DNA of 64,000 nucleotides from positions 18,352,001 through 18,416,000 of the forward strand of contig OX442316.1 in assembly GCA_949358305.1 (NCBI GenBank), given 5' to 3'. Shown one piece after another: positions 49,470 to 62,429 of this stretch. Below the pieces are notes generated by a model. It was not told the origin of the DNA. It ran no database searches and saw nothing but the letters and a program-made list of their open reading frames with translations. A program made the translations under genes and the position numbers. How positions within the stretch are numbered: the first letter of the stretch is position 1; the number at the start of each line of letters is the position of its first letter. The DNA comes from Strigamia acuminata (lineage: Eukaryota; Arthropoda; Chilopoda; Geophilomorpha; Linotaeniidae).

Positions 49470-50444
49470 TGATATATTTGTACATTGTTTTTGTTCATTT
49501 TTTATTATTTTTTTTTGTAACTGTATACATGTTTTAGGTGCTGCTAAACATTTAAAAGAGATGAATTGAATTGAATTTGTTATTTGCATCTATTGGAAAA
49601 TCTTTGTTGCCAAATATTTTATGTTAAATTGCTAATTATGCGATATTTCTTGAGAGAAAATGTAATTATTCTAATTAATGTTTCGTTTTTAAGTTGTTGA
49701 TTTGCTAGGATTTTTGAAGGAATTTATTTAGTTGGTAGATCATGTTGTTGGATTTTTGATCGTTGAGTTGGCTGTACAAATGACAATAGTGAATTGCTGT
49801 CTCGTGCATTTTGTATTTTTGAGGCTTGGATCTTAAGCTTGGTCCGAGGCTTTGAGGCACTTATGAGTTTTTCATTTCATAACATTACTAATATCATGTT
49901 TTTAAAATGTTTAAAAAAAAATTTGTATAAATTTACATGTGTAATTTCCGTCCAGCTATTAAAATCATTTACCAAGAGATTTTTAAATTTCTTTTGAATA
50001 CGTAGTTTTTATTTTCTGAAACGAAATTTGCCGCCATCTTTACTACCGACTAGTAATCGACCGATTCTCGTCGTACAGAGAAAATAACAATAAATATTTA
50101 AACTAATAAAACTAACGATAGAATTTTAATTTTTGATGCTTAAACTGTCCGTCGTTTAAATAATTCTATGTTAATCTAATATGATTATATTTAGTTATCA
50201 AGTTGGACATGATTTAGACATTGAAATCCCGCAGTTTATTAATCGACCGCCTCCGATTGGTCTAATCTTTCCTCGCCCGTTACAAACGCGGTAATTTAAA
50301 GTCGCGGTTGTTAGTTGTAACTGGTCCGGTTTTATCGTGACCGAATAAGACACCCGAGTTGAATTTAATTTCAAACGTGAGTATAGAATAAAACAATGTA
50401 CATCAATGTAGTCAAAATCTGTATAAATTCTCTCTCGTAGCGCG
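49470..50444. other. intergenic: Yurt 3' UTR and promoter of the next gene
   Basis: I see no ORF of note. The first part is T-rich and fits a 3' UTR. Near 50240-50340 the sequence becomes less AT-rich (CCGCCTCCGATTGGTC, an inverted CCAAT box), as expected for the promoter of the plus-strand gene starting at 50445. Confidence 0.45.
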
Positions 50445-52402
50445 ATGGAAGCGAAAACTCGGGAAATGGACAGCGACAGCGAAGACGAAGTGTTTTTCGG
50501 CCAAACCACGGACAAGGAATTGGCCGGACGCAAAGCAATTTGTCCGAGGAGAAAGACAATTTTCTATCGACGCGATTCGATGGTCGCCTTCCAAAACCAA
50601 GAAAAAAGCTCCAACGTTTTGCGAGACAGTATGGGCAATTTGTTTATTCAAGATAGTTTTGATACGGACGAAGAGAAAACGTCGTCGCACAAAACGAGCG
50701 AAGAAAGCGGGACGTTTGAGTCATGTAAATCGTCGGTGGCTTCGTCACTTTACGAAACCGCGGCCGAATCGTTAGCAACGTCGGAAGAGTACTCGTACGG
50801 ACGCGTAAAAGCGTTTCCAGGACGAGGGAAAATGAGTGGGGGAAGTGAAATGTCGACTTCCTATTACGAAACGGCGCCTGAGATCGAAACGTCATCGCAG
50901 ATTTATGAATCGTTTAGATTTTCTCATTGCGATAAGATCACGTTGCGAAAAACTAATACCACGTTTGATTTTCAGGATGTGAAGGAATCGGATTCGAGCG
51001 CCGAACCGTCCGAGTTGCAGTCGGATTTGGAAGTTAGTTTAGTTGTCAGTGAGTCCAGCAACTCGGAAATTAGTGCCGATTCAAGCACGCTCGAAACTAA
51101 GGACATGGAAAGCAGCGACGAAAGTGCACAAACAAAAGAAATGAGCGACAAAGGTGATCGAGTCGATAAATTTGAGTCAGAAAATTGTGAAATTGAAGAA
51201 AATGATGAAATAGTCGACGAAAATGACGAAATAATCGATGTAATTGGCCAAATTAAGGTGAAAAATTGTGAAATAGGCGACGAAATTGAAGAAAATGATG
51301 AAATAAGCGACGAAATTGAAGAAAATGATGAAATAGTCGACGAAAATGACGAAATAATCGATGTAATTGGCCAAATTAAGGTGAAAAATTGTGAAATAGG
51401 CGACGAAATTGAGGAAGATGACGAATTAATTGATGGGATAGACGAAATAATTGATGGAATTGGCGAAATTAAGATGGAAAATTGCGATTCGAGCGCTGAT
51501 TTTATTTCGTGCACCACACAAGACGTAGATTCAAGACCCGGCTCGGCCCGAGCCGGAATTAGCGAGGAATTTATGCCAATCGAGATCGAATTTATGAAAA
51601 ACGAAAATTTTAAATTTATCGACACAACTCTCGGGGACGTAACCCAAGATCTGAGCATCGCGTCTGAAACGAGCGATTCGGCCGAACAAATAATTCACAT
51701 GACGAGTGCGGACTCGGCGTACACACCACACACGTTCGATTCGATCGAAACGGCCAGTTATTACACTGAGGAGTCCCTGATACCCGAGTCACGAGACAGC
51801 GATTATTCCGAAAGTAGCGAAAATGCGAAAAGTCGACTTGGAAGTCGCGCGGGGAGCGGAAGTTCAGTTTATTTGACCCAGGATTCGGTGATAAGCGAGT
51901 CACTCGACGGCCATGATGCCGAAAAGAGCGGAAGAGCGGAAAACGACAAGGATTGTCAGACATCTTTTTGGTACATCGCCGTGGACAAGAAAAAGAATTG
52001 CTTCGTTGAATCCCAGCAGCAACAATTTGATAATTTTGTCGTACCGGTGGTGCCAGCGATTAAACCCCGGAGAGAAATAAGGAAACCGACGAATTACAAA
52101 GAGTTGTCGGAAAATAAGCTTACGACGCCTGTTTTTCAAGGAAAAACACCGGAAAAAAAATTCGGACTGTTCAAGTACAAGAATGTGGTCAGCCCAGTAG
52201 CAAATGTAAAAAAAAAATCAAACAATTTTTTTTTTAAATTTAAAATAAAATAAATTATTATTATTTATTTCAGTATATTAAAGGATCGACAGTTGTGACG
52301 CCATTGATCAGCAACGTATTAAGCAACAGCATCAGTACGAATCAAAAAAAGAAACCGACTTTCAATTCACAAGTGAAAAATAATAATGCTGCTAGCAAAT
52401 AA
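50445..52402 (+). CDS. acidic, low-complexity protein, function unknown
   Basis: Exons 50445-52205 and 52274-52402, phase 0, 629 aa. The ATG is in good context (GCGATGG). The N-terminus has DSEDEVFFGQTTDKE and a basic PRRKTIFYRR stretch. The DEVFFG motif resembles the start of the GTSE1 family (microtubule- and p53-linked), but this is weak and the rest does not match. Residues 60-480 are Ser/Glu/Asp-rich with EESGTFES, ETAAESLATSEE and YETAPEIETSSQ segments, and include a 41-residue tandem duplication. The C-terminus is more ordered (about 535-600): KPTNYKELSENKLTTPVFQG, FGLFKYKNVVSPVANYIKGS and TVVTPLISNVLSNS, which looks like a conserved short linear region. There is no signal peptide or membrane segment. 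A gene in frame over 1.9 kb is certain; its role is not. Confidence 0.85.
51189..51434 (+). repeat. 123-bp tandem duplication inside the acidic protein gene
   Basis: Unit 1 is 51189-51311 and unit 2 is 51312-51434, in frame (41 codons each). The first roughly 100 bp of each are identical; the last 20 differ. Both encode Glu/Asp/Ile-rich peptide (EENDEIVDENDEIIDVIGQI). Confidence 0.9.
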
Positions 52403-52772
52403 TTTTTTTTTTGAAAAAATCTTTATTTTTTTTAGAGTAAAATTCCAAGGATTTGTCAACCCGTACAACCGATCATCCATCGCCATTAAAATCTTCATCC
52501 CAAGAAAAAATAACTAACAAAACTGATATTTTTGTTTAATTTTGATGAACAAAACTAATTGTGACTAATCACACATGTAATTATATAACCGAGCAACTTG
52601 TAACGAAGTATTGATTAAACAATAAGTGTTGATCATTCTCGCGTATCTGAATTGGCCATAAAAAAAGGTTAATTGAGAAGCAAATGCTTGGAAATGGGAA
52701 ACCGCATCCTACTCATCGTGCAGCACAGTGCAGCACGTTGCAGCACATGCCAACACACGCCAACAGTTGAGA

Positions 52773-52780
52773 TGACGTCA
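52773..52780. promoter_or_regulatory. CRE palindrome upstream of the ERG channel gene
   Basis: TGACGTCA, the full cAMP-response element, lies 376 bp before the ERG start codon in a GC-richer stretch (52700-53155) that is probably the 5' UTR and promoter. A repeated GCAGCAC motif lies just before it (52720-52750). Confidence 0.4.
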
Positions 52781-53155
52781 CGCAATGTGATAGAGTAAGG
52801 CGCTGCGGCTACGGAGTGCGCGAAAGCACCGCATTCGCGCATTCAAGTCCCGATTTCGAGCCGTTGAATGAATGAAATGAGACGTGCGGCTCCCACGTTC
52901 GCGGAGAATCCAGTGCGTCATTTTGGGTGCAATTAAGAGACTGTACATGTTTGACCCCGTATGTGCCGCTTTGTTGCCTTTTCTCGTGGTTTATGCAGCT
53001 GAATGCGAGAAAAGCGATTGCGCCGCACTGGCATGGCTTCGGCACAAACAGAAGCAACGGCAATGGCAACGCCAGTCGTCTCTGTCGTCTATGTCCAGCA
53101 CGAAACTCATCAGCTGACAGATCGAACCCAGTCGTGGTTTTCGTAATTTGCAAAA

Positions 53156-56100
53156 ATGCCCGTGCGAAGAGGACATGTAGCTCCACAAAACACTTTTATT
53201 GATACCATTATCAGGAAGTTTGATGGGCAAAGTAAGTGAAACTCGCTCGATGCGGGGCGGGGGAAGCGCGGGTGTTTCTCTGCAAGCACCGACTGCTGTG
53301 CAGGGCAGAATATCAGCCAAAATGGCTGCATGGCACAATATTCGGATTCGGATTGCCGACTGGCGTGCCGTGCCGTTGCATGGGAGCCAGAATCAACTCG
53401 GTTATTTATAAAACAATCTGCCGCTAAAATTAGGACGAGATGTTTGTTTGAAAACGGTTAGGCCCTCAACTTGTTCGGATGGATATGGATGAGGCGACTT
53501 TTTCTTTTCTTTTTTACATTTTTTACGTTTGTGGCGTTTACGCCGCGTGATTGACGTGTTTCATGTAAATCGTCAAATTTGATCGCTTTTAGCGAATGCT
53601 TTATTTAAATCCGATCAAATTTTTATTTATTTATTTATTTTTTTTGTTGAATGTTGTATTTATTTTTTATTAGAGCGCTTTATTTAACGATCGAATATTC
53701 CACTCTGGTGTTAAAAAATGACAACGATTTTCTCTGAAATGTATAAATGTACGTAACGGATTGATTTTCGGATTCCGGTGAGAACAATAGACGTGTTTTT
53801 TTGATTTCTTTTGTTTTTTTTGGGGAGGTTTAATATTTAATTTGAGTGGAAAAAACAGGCGCAATAATTGGATGTGTGTGGTTCATTACCGAAATTACGA
53901 AATTACGAAATTACACTTGTTGACAAAGGCGGCGGCCATGGTCCACATACATATTTGATAAAAACAACGCATTTACACAATTAACATTACCCCGAATTTT
54001 TTTTCTACATTTTTTATATAAAAGTTTGTTAAATATTATTTTGTATCGGATGTCGATCCAGAACGGTGAGCTGACTCATGGTTGAAAAAAAGTTTGAATT
54101 TTATCGAGAGTGGGAAAATCTGCTGAGACATTTTCCTCTTACAAAACGTTTGGCAACTTGTTTACGTTTACTCGGAATGAATTAAATTCTGCAATGATTT
54201 TTCTCGCGAAATGAGAAATGTCGATAAAATGTTTGTCGCGAAGTAAACAAAATGGTTGCCACATGTTTCCCGCGCCAAACGAGTGTTATTTCACCTTTTA
54301 TTCACATGGCGTGATCATGTGATGCCGTTTTACGGCCTTAATTTAGTGCCATTGCCATCGCAGCGGATGGGGCAATTATGACTACTTTGTTGTTTATTTT
54401 AATGTATTTTTTTTGTTTTGTTTCAGATCGCAATTTCCTGATAGCAAATGCTTTGGTGGACAATTGTGTCATCATTTATTGCAACGATGGATTCTGCAAT
54501 TTGGTTGGGTACACGCGCTCCGAGCTTATGCAAAAACCGTGCACTTGTGATTTTTTGTACGGGTCTACAACCAACCACAGCAGTATTCAACAAATTCACG
54601 CAGCCATTACTAGCACCGAAGAAAAACAAGTGGAAGTTGTACTGTACAGGAAAGATGGTAAGAATAAAATGAGTCGGCCATTTTGGATTTGCTGCGGCAT
54701 TAAATTTGTATACCGGTATTTAAAATATGAATTTACACCACGTTCAGCTTTATTCTCGCTTCGAGTAAGCTTTTATAACAGGTGGTGATGTTGCTTCTTG
54801 GTTTTAAAATTTAGCGGTGGGAATTGGAAAGAAAGAAATGAAGATGGGGAAAGATGGCGTCTGCATTATCTGCGGTACTGAAAATTTCTAGTGAAATGAG
54901 CTCTGTGAGGAAAATGTTGGTGGTTAGCGAGCAATTTTTCAATTAATTCTCAGAAAATTGAAGAGAAAAATTTATTATGGTTTCGCGTCAATTTGTCGTC
55001 CTCGGCAGTTGCGCGTGACACGTGCTCAATCAAGTTTTTCGTGGAAAGTGCAACTGCTGGTTTGGTTTCGCTGATTAAAATCGGTTTGAAGTAGTGAAAG
55101 AGGAGGGAAAAAATTGAAATTCGGATTGTTGGGAGTTTTATTTTGCTAGCCGAGCTGCATAAATAAACAAATGGTGGGATGCATTTCTTGAGGGATTTTT
55201 AGGCCTAAGTGATTCTTGTTTACAGTTGGCACGTTCTGATTGTTTTGGCAGCACAGGCACAATGTACCTAGTCACCAGGGGTTTGTAATTAACTCGCTCA
55301 AGGTTACTACCGTGTTTAAAATACCCTCTTTAAGCCTATTCGCAATCCGTTTTTATGCTTGATTAAACCGAATTAACTAACGCAGCTACCGTTAATGGCA
55401 ACCATTATTACAAAGGTCGACTGTAAATAAAAAATTCCGATTCCCAGTACGATTATGAACACAATTCTACGTGTTTAATCCGACGACAAAGGTGTTCACA
55501 ACTGTACTGGAATATGTGACGTCCCATAATATGGGATTACGTTTCATTTTTGATGTAATAAAACGAGAAGACACACGTTTTACGCCGAGTGGTGGTATGA
55601 AAAAGTGTGCAAAAAAGAGTTATTTTTGACCAAGCTGAAATATAGATGAGAATATGGGGCAGCGAAGAAAAGTTGTATGAAAGTTGTCCATTTCAGTAGA
55701 TTAGTTAGCAATAGCAAACCTAAAGGGTGTGGCATTTGTGCAATATGTATGTGTTTGGAACGTGTCTGCAACTAGAAAAGGGAGTTTGCTTATTTACTCA
55801 AGTATTTGTTTATTTAGCTATTGCTACGACATTGTTGTTTAATGATATTGACATAAATTCCTGCGCACGTGTTCCACACTGGCTTTAAGCTCGAGAACAG
55901 TTTGGATTTTTTCCAAAAATTCCTCAAGTTTGACGTTAATTTCCATGTTTAATGGATCGATGGCTGCATTTGGATATCGATTTTAATTAATTGTATAGTT
56001 GCCAACTTCCTGTGTCTTGGTTAAAATTCTTAATTGTTTCGGATTGCGATTGATCGAGGCTGATGTTGATCCGGTCGAAAACGGCGCTCGGCCTTTATCG

Positions 56101-59100
56101 TCGCATCACCACTCGCAATTGCACTTCCCGCTCGATGCATCGGATCCCAATCTGCCGATTAAATGTAGATTTATCGATTTTTCTGGATGTTCTGTTCGAA
56201 AATGTTTATTTATTCCATTCCAACAAGTAAGCTTTTGATCTCTTGATCCCGCACTTAACGCGAGACCGTGCAGGGAAGCCAACTTATAATAGAATTAGCG
56301 AGTTTTAAATGAATGCGTCGTTCCATTTTCACATTTTTTGAGGAAAATAATTAGTTAACGGCACTGAAAGTCGCCCGACGAGTTTCAACGAGGTCTCATC
56401 AACTTTATATTTTTTTTTTAATTTTTTTTTTTGCGTGAATCAATTAAATTAATTAATTTTTAATTTTTTTTAAAGGGACAAAGTTTTTATGCAGCGAGTT
56501 AATAGCACCGATACGAAACGAAAATGGAGAGATTTGTATGTACATTCTTAATTTCGAAGATGTTAGCGAAGCGCCATTTAAGGACGAGGACCCCGCCGCC
56601 ATCCAAAATCACAGATTCAGTAAGTGGCGATATTTGAAATTGCAATTATTGAAATTTAATTGATTTCGATTGAGTGTTGATTTAATGGGAAGCGAAGAGT
56701 TGAGGAGAAAACGTTTTGTTTTAGTGTTTAGTGTTTAGTAATAATTGTTTTTTTCTTGTATTTTTCTCTCGGCAACTTCCTTTTCAGACATTTTCAATTT
56801 GCTCAGATTTGGTCATTCTCCAGAACTGTTTCGTAGAAGAACTGGAGAAGGTAACCATGGCAACCGCCTGATGCTGATGCCGCACTGCTTGGGAAATTAA
56901 TTTTTTTAATTAAACAAAAATGCAAAGACGCTCGATTTATATTGCTTGACGATAATGTGTGCCTTTTCATTCCCTTTTCTTTTATTTACTTGATTTGTTT
57001 TTTAACATCACTCGTGTACTTCCAGACAGCAGCTATTAAGTCACGTTAAATATCTGCCTGACTCACCTGGCAAGGAATGGGTTCATTTATCACATGTTGC
57101 TATAACCAAATTTGTTTCTTTTTAATTGGATATGACGGGAAGTCGTTTACTACTTTTGCAGACAGTGAAAATAAATAATTACAACTTATCTCGTAGAACG
57201 ATTGAGATAAAGAAATGGTGCTTTCAAATGCGACATGAAATATTCTATGAAAATGTGTTATTTAAATATTTTGCTGGCATTGAATTGAATCAATCGTAGT
57301 TCAGTTAAATTAAATCAAATTAATTGATTAGTTTTTGATTTAATGCGTTTAGTGGCAACTAAATAATTTGTTTTCTCGGCAGAATTTTGCTTCAGTTTTA
57401 TTAACTGTCGGTAGGAAAAATTAATTTTAATCTGAGGGTTTGTTTGCTTTTGATTATTATTATTTTTTTCTATGTTTATTATCAGTTTTTGCTTATGCAG
57501 AAACATGTCATAAATGGCATCACGTTTACTCGATAAATCATAAATAGTTATTTGCAACTGATTAAAACGTGTTCGGTTCTGAAAGCCGCACTTTTTCTTT
57601 ATATAAACACTGTCAACAATAGTAAGTAATTCCGTTGTCCGATTCTTCACTTATTTGGGATCTTTTTGGGATTTATCCACGTTTATCCACTGCATGAAAT
57701 GGAAAAAAGTGATCAAAAACACAAAAATTAATAACTCATGATTTAATTTAATTGTAAAAGATAAAAAAAAAAATGATGAGTTAAAAAAAAAAAGTTTTTT
57801 TTTATTGCTTGAAATGTTTGGTTATGTTTTGCAGGTTTTTTTTCGTTTTTCTTTGATTTTCTTACACATTTGAACGTGATATCCACCTGCTCGGTGTTTT
57901 TCTTTAGTTGCAATCTTATGAGTTAACACGTTGGAAAACGCGAGTGTGCAACGCATTCATATAACGCATTTCTTTGCAGACAGATCACGCTCACTCAAAC
58001 TTCGCATGCCAAATATGCGGAGAGACAGAAGCTCGTCAATCCATTCTCCAAGCACTTTGCAGAGTCCGGGAGGGGGAGAGTCTTTGGCTCTTACTCAACT
58101 GCCTTCTCAGGATCTGGATCAACATGGCACAAGTAAGCTTTTTCTCTTAACTCACTTAGTTGCATTTTTTCCTCCTGCTTTGACAGTCAAAGTCATAACG
58201 GTACGATCCAAGGATGAATTTTTAAAAAAAATATTTTGTTTTTCACCAAATTTGAAAAGTGCTTTTACGTAGGAAAAGACACTTGGAAGTTGAAGTTGAA
58301 AAAAGAAAGTATTTTTCTCTCGAGCGAATAAAAGTGATGCCATTAGTGTCGAGTTGAGCCACTAAACTAGGCGGCTCGGATTGCCACTAATGGATGTATT
58401 GGATTAAAGGCAACCACTGGCATGTTTTAATTGAGTTTGATCACCGTTTTGTGCGCGCACTATAATCCGTGTAACATGCATGCGTGTGTAAGTGCTGACA
58501 CAATGTTTGATCAATTTTATGTCCCAGTTTCCAATACGTGCTTGGTTTTTTTGTGAAATGACGTTTTAGCTTGACAGTTAATCTTTTCTTATACTTACTA
58601 GTGATTTCTTTAGGTCTTCGAAATGTCGGGGGTTCGTTTTCTGAATCATTTTCCTGGCAACCAACTATTGGTTAGGTTTGCGAAATGCAAAGTAGGTTGA
58701 GACTTGTGATCTCTGGGAACCCCCGGTGTAAATTAACGATCAGTCTTGAAAGCCAAAGTGACTTGACAGAGTTTTTATGTGTTTTGCGCCTTTTGACTTG
58801 GTTTAATCGTGTAAAAATGCAAAATGCGATTTCCAGTTTTATTTCTGGAATTTCAGCGCTGTAGATTTATAATGGAAAGTGTGCGAGATCCTTTCGTGGT
58901 TTGTGGTTACATTTTAATGGTGATTTAGACACTTTTCTTGCTAGAGGTTTTCCCCATTTTGTTGTCAGTTTTGAGAGTTTTGCTTAAACTGAGTATGCTC
59001 GTAGCATCTTCATCATCATTATCTTAAATCCACGCGTGCAATGTACGTTGAGCTTAGATTTGTAATGCTGAAATATGCTGCGTAACTGCATGGATTTGAT

Positions 59101-62100
59101 TTTTAAACATAATTAATTACTCGCGGCGCGTTAGTGATTGTACAAGTAAAGTAAACAATCGGTTCCTTTGAGCTTTTGTGTCGGTTGCTCTTTGGTATCT
59201 TTATGATAATGTCGATAACGCGCAACAACGACGTTTAGATCGTGTTTAGATTGTTAAATGCTGATGCTTGAAAACAAGAGGATTTCGGACGATGGCAAAA
59301 TTAGTGAGGAGATTTAAAAATATGATTTTATGATAGTTAAATTGCAGTTGCAGGCTAGTTTACAATATTGCGAGATTTAATTTTTGCGCGAAGTTTCTGT
59401 TCACGGTGCAGCGAAGCGAATTCAGAATTGTAAATTGAAAATTTGCGCAACTGATTTCCTGCGTTTCGAGTGATTGGGAACAACAATTCGCAGCATTGTG
59501 AACTAAACGCTTGTAACATATTTCTTTTGTCATACGTACGTGATAGACGCAGGCGGCGTCCCGTTTCTGACCACACATGTAGGACCATCTTGAGGTTGGG
59601 CTTCATTTTGATCAATGTTATTAGGGCTGCATATGCTATTTACGAATGTTGCCAGACGGTTTATGCACATTCAAAGTAACAGTATTAATGTTGATATCTT
59701 AGTTGGTAAGTGGGCCCTGGCAAATTTCCAGTTTTGCATAACCGAAAATCGAAATGGAAAAAGTGAGGCTAAAGTACCGGGTGGCCCAAATAAAACCAGC
59801 CCGTCAATACAAGGGGGTCACTAAGGGTGTCTAAAAAAAAGTACCGTATACATTGTTCAATTAAATATATATTAATCATTAGTTGTGGGAAGTGTTGTTT
59901 AATTAATGTTTCTGGTGCAGTTTTTCTCGCTCTTTCGTTTGGTGTTTAGCTTTTGACTATCTGAGCTTTCGTTTTTGACACATTTGCGGTTTTAATCCAT
60001 TTTTGTCCAAATTCGCCAAGTTTGATTTCGCTAGGCATTCCTGAATTTCAGCTTTTGTGGTACTTTTGTGGATTTCTTCAGTGGTACCGGTACAGGTACA
60101 CAGTACTTTTTAAAAAGTACCGCATGTAATGGTAGAGGTAATGTACCTGTACTACTTTTTTGGTACCACACCACCCTACTTTAGGTAAAATCCCATAAAA
60201 TGTAGCAAAATCTGAGAAAATCGCACAAAATCTCACAATTTAGCAAAATCTTGCGCGGTTTCTTATTGGTACATCTGAAGAAATCCACAAAAGTACTGCT
60301 GAAGAAATTAAAAAAAATACCACAACATCTGAAATTCAGTTATGACTCTTTTGACTAGTGCAATCAAACTTGGCGAATTGGGACAAAAATGGATCACAAA
60401 TATCTCGAGATCGAAAGCTCGGATCGTCAAAAACTAACTTATAAACACCAAACGAAAGAGCGGAAAAAACCTACACCAGAAACAATAATTATGATTAATA
60501 TATATTTAATTGAACAATGTACACATTTTTTGAGACACCCTAATTAGTAACTCCCCTTGATTGACGGGCTGGTTTTATTTGAGTACATTGCAGTGTGCAG
60601 TGTACGCTTCGTGTAGATTGAGGAAGCCGACTGCAAGTTAATTTCCCTGGTCTATTATTTTAACCAGTTTGCCTAATTTGTTAATCTAACAACTATTATA
60701 ATGACCAGTCATTTCCTTTGGATAATGGCTATTAGGAATAAAGTTTCGATGTTTTGTGTTGGAGGAAGTAAACGCATGAATGGCTGCTTTGCTCTACTCT
60801 GCGACGATGAAACCTCAAATTAACCGGAAAAATGTGAAGATATCTCTTAGAAAATGAGCTAAATAGCGAAGTTTGAGTTGATTTATAGTTATTTATTAAG
60901 TTTTATTAGGGAAATAAATCATTGTAAGTTGGTTTGGAGTAATTGGATGGAGATATAGGTTGGAAGCATTTAATTAAATCCGCAATAAGTTTTTTACGAT
61001 TCTTTTGATGTATAAAATCCGGTTTAATTATTGATTCAAATTAATTTTTTTTTCTCGGTTAAACTCGAGTGAAATTGCTGGCTTTCTTTTTGCTTCAATT
61101 TAGGTGAAATTGAGGTTTGTCCTCGACCAAGGGCGCAGTATTCTGGGCTCTGATGTTCTTTGCTGAATTTATACAGCAGTTAAATCAAATTTTCCTCTCT
61201 TGGAGGGAATAATGCTTTTGGCCTTTCACGGTTCTGGCATGAAATAGAAAGGAAAAATACAATAATAAGGCAAAAGTTTATATTTTTATGTTGTATAATA
61301 TTTTTAATTTTGCCATCATTTCTTTTTCATTGAGAATCGATCCCGGTGAAATAAATAAATAAATAAATAAATAAATAAATGTCCAGTCTTCTTTAATTGA
61401 TAATTTATTTAGGTTGTTTATTCTTTATCATTAATCTTCGCTGACTAACTGCGGTGCAAGTTTGTAAATTTAATGTAAATTGGCTCTCGGAATTCCAAGC
61501 TCCCCAATCTAAAGTGATACAGCACAAACAAGGTTGAGAGAAAGAATCGTGAATATTTGATAATAATTTAATTAAATACTAAATTGCGAAGTTCGGACAG
61601 ATTTTTACTAATAATATTAATTGATGTTATTAATAAAATGGTAACGACGAGGGAGAACATAAAATAAGATTTAGCAAGGTAATGGAATTGGGACGTAAAT
61701 TTAAACATTATTGAATAATTAGCTAAAAGCAGTTTGCACAATGCATAATGCGTCAATGCACAACGGTGATATCTATTTTATATTTTTGGTATTTTGTTTA
61801 ATTATAATTATAATTATTCCAGTTGCATGAGTGGAATTCTTGTCCTTTAAATATACAGCAGGCTGCACATGATTATCATCGGACTACGTATTGATTTGTG
61901 CGTGATTTGTTGCTGTTGCTATTGCGCTGTGGTGTGGTTGGTTACATATCTAATGATGATGGTGGTTGATACGGGTACTACAAGTAGTCTTATCTTGGTT
62001 TCACGAATTTATTTCATACGTGTACATGTTGGGTTATAATCGCGTGCACTTGAAATTCTCAAGTTTAATTGAGTTTGTGGAAATGGCATTTTTAGGGTCG

Positions 62101-62429
62101 AGACACGTGCTTGTAATGATCAACCATTTTGCAATTTTTTCTCTTTCTCTCTCTCTCTAACTCGTTTGCAACAGAATTAATTACTATTTTGGCATTAGGC
62201 CAATCTCGCTTGACCTTTTCTTCCGTAATTTAATAGAGGACTCCATTAATAAATTACAGATGTCTGGTGTTAATGATTAAAAAAAATTAAATTGCTTTTT
62301 GTGTATATGTGTATTGTACTTTTCTTTTCTTTTCTTTTTCCTAAGCCTTGTACTTGTTTCTGTATGCTTTGCATTTTCTAGTGTTCAATCGAGAATGTAT
62401 GAACAAGTTGCACCATTCACATTCTGTAG
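53156..62429 (+). CDS. KCNH: ERG-type voltage-gated K+ channel (KCNH2/6/7-like), 5' part
   Basis: ERG channels carry the delayed rectifier current that repolarises excitable cells (seizure in Drosophila). Exon 1 (53156-53231) encodes the N-cap [14 protein letters not shown] and on, 23 of 25 residues as in human ERG1. Exon 2 (54427-54657) is most of the PAS domain ([34 protein letters not shown]). Exon 3 (56476-56619) completes it ([28 protein letters not shown]). These two exon boundaries fall where those of human KCNH2 do. Later exons are less certain: 56788-56850 (21-codon cassette), 57980-58132 ([18 protein letters not shown]) and 62382-62429 ([15 protein letters not shown]), with a possible cassette at 58614-58670. 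All are phase 1 on both sides. The membrane part, pore and CNBH domain lie beyond the window. Introns of 1-4 kb contrast with the compact cluster to the left. Confidence 0.92.
55999..56226 (+). other. orphan exon-like block between ERG exons 2 and 3
   Basis: An acceptor (GTATAG) and a strong donor (GTAAGC at 56227) bound 76 open codons with protein-like content ([20 protein letters not shown], then [13 protein letters not shown]). It is phase 0 on both sides, but ERG exons here are phase 1, so it cannot be a simple ERG cassette. It may be an exon of a nested or alternative transcript, or a decayed duplicate; DVDPVENG loosely recalls VVPVKNEDG of ERG exon 3. Low certainty. Confidence 0.25.
59777..60583. 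mobile_element. foldback (MITE-like) DNA transposon with TA target sites
   Basis: The two halves of this 0.8-kb block are inverted copies over roughly 370 bp each. The left end reads CCGGGTGGCCCAAATAAAAC; the right end, in reverse complement, reads CTCAAATAAAACCAGCCCGT. Shared inner words include CATTGTTCAATTAAATATAT, CGCTCTTTCGTTTGGTGTTT and AATTCGCCAAGTTTGAT. TA lies just outside both ends (59775-59776 and 60584-60585), as for Tc1/mariner-type insertion. There is no transposase ORF. The arms differ at many sites, so it is old. It sits in an ERG intron. Confidence 0.8.
61349..61380 (+). repeat. AAAT microsatellite
   Basis: Eight perfect AAAT units in an ERG intron. Confidence 0.95.
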
